This document shows, piece by piece, positions 7,377-9,236 of a DNA stretch of 9,236 nt. Below the pieces are notes generated by a model. The model had not been told where the DNA came from, did not search any database, and saw only the letters and a list, made by a program, of their open reading frames with translations. Source of the DNA: an uncultured Anaerosporobacter sp. (GTDB taxonomy: Bacteria > Bacillota > Clostridia > Lachnospirales > Lachnospiraceae). The stretch is from assembly GCA_945787925.1 (NCBI GenBank), contig CALZJY010000056.1:1-9236 (forward strand). Direction: 5' to 3'. The stretch's first letter is position 1. Every line of letters begins with the position of its first letter. The position numbers were made by a program, and so were the translations under genes.

Positions 7377-7565
7377 ATGATGTTACCAAAGGAAATGTTT
7401 TTTGAATATATCGGGAAGAACTGTACGGTGGAAGTACTAGAAAGCTTAGGCGATGTTACAGGAAAGTTGTTAGCTGTAGAAGAAAATTGGATTAAGGTGG
7501 AAGATAAAAAAGGAACGGCGCATATGATCAATGGAAGTACGATAAAGGAAATCGTGGTGAAATAG
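7377..7565 (+). CDS. Small Sm/SH3-like hypothetical protein
   Basis: A 62-residue protein I cannot assign to a characterised family with certainty. The pattern FFEYIGKNCTVEVLE, then GDVTGKLLAVEENWIKVED, then a short hydrophilic turn and MINGSTIKEIVV reads as five short beta strands with G-x-L and W-I-x-V positions, like the small Sm/SH3-type barrels (DUF6897-like) common in Clostridia. That fold suggests nucleic-acid or protein binding, but this is inference. ATG 7377 follows AAAGGAAGAGG (7364-7374). An earlier in-frame ATG at 7305 also has a good site, GGAGG at 7296-7300, and would add 24 residues (86 in all); the added part, FGNSGSADTLHRIVVLQNRK, looks less protein-like. The gene is followed directly by its own terminator and therefore looks monocistronic. 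Confidence 0.65.
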   Translation: MMLPKEMFFEYIGKNCTVEVLESLGDVTGKLLAVEENWIKVEDKKGTAHMINGSTIKEIVVK

Positions 7566-7568
7566 AGG

Positions 7569-7614
7569 GACACTCCAAGTCAATATAAAGTGAGTTGATT
7601 TGGGGTGTCTTTTT
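7569..7614 (+). terminator. Rho-independent terminator after the small hypothetical gene
   Basis: A 15-bp stem (7569-7583 with 7595-7609, two G-T wobbles) and an 11-nt loop are followed by a run of five T. It begins 4 nt after the stop codon, supporting 7565 as a real gene end and implying that the next gene has its own promoter. Confidence 0.9.
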
Positions 7615-7676
7615 ATTGTAGAACCTTATTGTATAGGAAATTGTTTTGGATGGAAAACGTAGAAAGGAGAAAAAAG

Positions 7677-8495
7677 ATGAAAATAATAGATAGTCATGTA
7701 CATATAGGGGGAGAACAGTTAGGGTTCCATATGAGCGAGGATATGGTAATTGAAATGATTCGAAAATACGGAGTTTCTTATGTGATATTGTCGAATTGTG
7801 ATTGTGCAGAACTCGACCATTCGCAGAAATAGCTACCACAAGAATTACAAATTTCACAAGCAGAAGGACTAAGACGCTGTCTTGTATTCGCAGATAAGTA
7901 CCCAGAGTATATTGGCGTAGCACCATTTATAAAGCCGAGAACAGAGGGGCTTACAGAGGAGTTTTCTACCATGGTAAAACAGAATCGAGAACAAATCAAA
8001 GCAATCAAGCTGCATCCGTATCATTCTAACTGTAGTCCAACGGATTTGCGTGTATTACCCTACCTAGAGCTTGCCCAAGAAATTGGTGTACCAGTAGTAT
8101 GTCATACAGGAGGATGCGAGGCAGCAAGACCATATCATGTATATGAGGCAGCAAAGTTATTTCCAAATATCTCTTTTGTAATGGTGCATATGGGATTGGG
8201 AACGGATCATAGAGAAGCATTTGAGCTGTTAGGAAAGCAGGAAAACTTATATGGTGATACCACATGGGTGCCTGTTGGAGTTACACTAGAAGCGATGGAA
8301 CGTTATGGTAGCGAGAAGATGTTGTTTGGTACGGATGCTCCAATTGATGGTGTACATACCTATGATACGGATTTAGATGGCAATCCTTCGATGTATCAAG
8401 CATACTTTAAGGCATTACCAGATAAGCTAAGCCAGGAAGCATACGAGAATCTTATGTGGAAGAATGCAGCAAGGCTATTCGCAATACGTAGGTAA
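7677..8495 (+). pseudogene. Amidohydrolase-2 family metal-dependent hydrolase, interrupted by an in-frame TAG
   Basis: A 272-codon gene of the amidohydrolase-2 (TIM-barrel) superfamily, interrupted only by TAG at codon 52 (7830-7832). All landmark residues survive around it: DSHVHIGG with His7 and His9, KLHP with His113, VCHTGG with His143, VHMG with His171 and FGTDAPID with Asp220. These are the metal-binding and catalytic positions of the family. Both parts are in the same frame with no indel, so a single change (for example CAG to TAG, giving HSQKQLPQ) explains the lesion. The start ATG 7677 follows AAGGAG at 7664-7669. Reinitiation at ATG 7971 (AGAGGAG upstream) could give a 174-residue piece without the HxH site, presumably inactive. 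The substrate is unknown. A sequencing error or recent mutation would also fit. Confidence 0.85.
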
Positions 8496-8540
8496 GCATA
8501 GGAAGGATTTTCATTAACGATAATTTTCTCATAATCCAAA

Positions 8541-8569
8541 ACATATTCCCACCCCTCAACGCATACACT
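8541..8569 (+). promoter_or_regulatory. Sigma-E-type sporulation promoter of spoIVA
   Basis: The -35 element ACATATT (8541-8547) and -10 element CATACACT (8562-8569) are separated by 14 nt. This matches the mother-cell sigma-E pattern known from Bacillus (KMATATT, 14-15 nt, CATACAMT) almost exactly. It lies about 30 nt upstream of spoIVA, a classic sigma-E regulon member, and between the preceding gene end and the spoIVA ribosome site AAAGGGG (8586-8592). Confidence 0.85.
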
Positions 8570-8599
8570 TTATTAGTGAATATAGAAAGGGGTATTCTT

Positions 8600-9236
8600 A
8601 TGGATAACTTTGATGTATATAAAGATATACAAGCTCGTACCAATGGCGAGATATACATTGGTGTCGTAGGGCCTGTAAGAACTGGCAAGTCTACATTTAT
8701 CAAGCGTTTCATGGATCTACTTGTTATCCCTAATATTGAAGATGCACATAGCAAGGAAAGAGCCATTGATGAATTGCCACAAAGCGCTGCCGGCAAGACC
8801 ATAATGACGACTGAGCCCAAGTTTATCCCAAAGGAAGCTGCTGAAATTAATATATCCGATGACGCAAAGGTTAATATTCGCCTGATCGATTGTGTAGGTT
8901 ATATGGTAGATGGTGCAAGTGGACACATAGAAAACGAGCAAGAGCGACTAGTGAAGACTCCATGGTTTGATCATGAGATTCCATTTACGCAGGCAGCAGA
9001 AATTGGCACAAAGAAAGTAATTAATGATCATTCCACAATCGGTATCGTAGTAACGACGGATGGAAGTTTTGGAGAGATTGACCGCTCAAATTACATAGCA
9101 CCAGAGGAAAAAACCATTGCTGAGTTAAAACGATTAGGAAAACCATTTGTTGTATTATTAAATACCTCAAAACCATATTCAGATGAAACCGTTGCATTAG
9201 CAGATGAAATCGCTACAAAGAATAGGGTTCCTGTAA
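8600..9236 (+). CDS. spoIVA: Stage IV sporulation protein A, spore-coat basement ATPase (3' truncated by the window edge)
   Basis: The first 212 codons of SpoIVA, the ATP-hydrolysing protein that polymerises on the forespore outer surface and anchors the coat and cortex assembly. Recognisable family stretches include IYIGVVGPVRTGKSTFIKRF with Walker A G24-K30-S31, DELPQSAAGKTIMTTEPKF at residues 58-75, NIRLIDCVGY (Walker-B-like region), AAEIGTKKVINDHSTIGIVV and the GKPFVVLLNTSKPY stretch that corresponds to the NKxD-like base of the P-loop domain. These agree closely with Bacillus SpoIVA as I recall it. The full-length protein is about 490 residues, so the middle and C-terminal domains are outside. 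The start ATG 8600 follows AAAGGGG by 7 nt. Expression should be in the mother cell from the sigma-E promoter just upstream. Confidence 0.97.
   Translation, partial: MDNFDVYKDIQARTNGEIYIGVVGPVRTGKSTFIKRFMDLLVIPNIEDAHSKERAIDELPQSAAGKTIMTTEPKFIPKEAAEINISDDAKVNIRLIDCVGYMVDGASGHIENEQERLVKTPWFDHEIPFTQAAEIGTKKVINDHSTIGIVVTTDGSFGEIDRSNYIAPEEKTIAELKRLGKPFVVLLNTSKPYSDETVALADEIATKNRVPV

Noticed and set aside
7830..7832. TAG as pyrrolysine or another recoded codon
   Set aside because: Amidohydrolase-2 enzymes are not known pyrrolysine proteins and no supporting gene is present; a point mutation is simpler.
8452..8941. Minus-strand reading frames opposite spoIVA
   Set aside because: The spoIVA protein match is unambiguous on the + strand; these frames have no recognisable content.
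1..9236. CRISPR arrays, tRNA/rRNA genes, transposases, integrases and toxin-antitoxin pairs
   Set aside because: I looked for these on both strands and saw no repeat-spacer pattern, no cloverleaf-like sequence and no mobile-element protein motifs.

Overview
The window looks like a chromosomal segment of a low-GC, spore-forming Firmicute, most likely a Clostridia/Lachnospiraceae-type anaerobe. The evidence is the AT-rich coding style, strong AGGAGG-type ribosome binding sites, the presence of spoIVA with a sigma-E-like promoter, and the order flhB-like / yraN / pgeF / DUF512 / der / plsY / gpsA ... spoIVA. The species call is an inference from gene content only.

Positions 1-5934 hold a tight, co-directional housekeeping cluster on the + strand: the 3' end of an orphan FlhB C-domain protein, yraN, a PgeF/YfiH-type multicopper-oxidase-fold enzyme, a PDZ/radical-SAM-like/DUF512 protein, der (ribosome-assembly GTPase), plsY (acyl-phosphate:glycerol-3-phosphate acyltransferase) and gpsA (glycerol-3-phosphate dehydrogenase). 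Gaps are 2-31 nt and no internal terminator is visible. The cluster ends at a perfect 16-bp hairpin terminator with runs of A and T on its two sides. GpsA makes the sn-glycerol-3-phosphate that PlsY acylates, so the end of the cluster is the first committed part of phospholipid synthesis.

Positions 5859-8495 hold an accessory block between gpsA and spoIVA that looks eroded. A TetR-family regulator (- strand) has a 3' end that runs through the gpsA terminator into gpsA. Divergent from it is a short-chain dehydrogenase pseudogene with two internal frame-changing deletions, which removed most of the Rossmann region and the YxxxK catalytic motif. Then come a small Sm/SH3-like hypothetical protein with its own terminator and an amidohydrolase-2 family gene interrupted by a single in-frame TAG.

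Positions 8541-9236 carry a near-consensus sigma-E promoter and the first 212 codons of spoIVA, the spore-coat basement-layer ATPase, which runs off the window.

I found no convincing sign of a new defence, mobile or RNA-based system. There is no transposase, integrase, CRISPR array, tRNA or rRNA. The most interesting aspects are the eroded accessory island at a conserved sporulation/lipid locus and the tetR reading frame overlapping the terminator.
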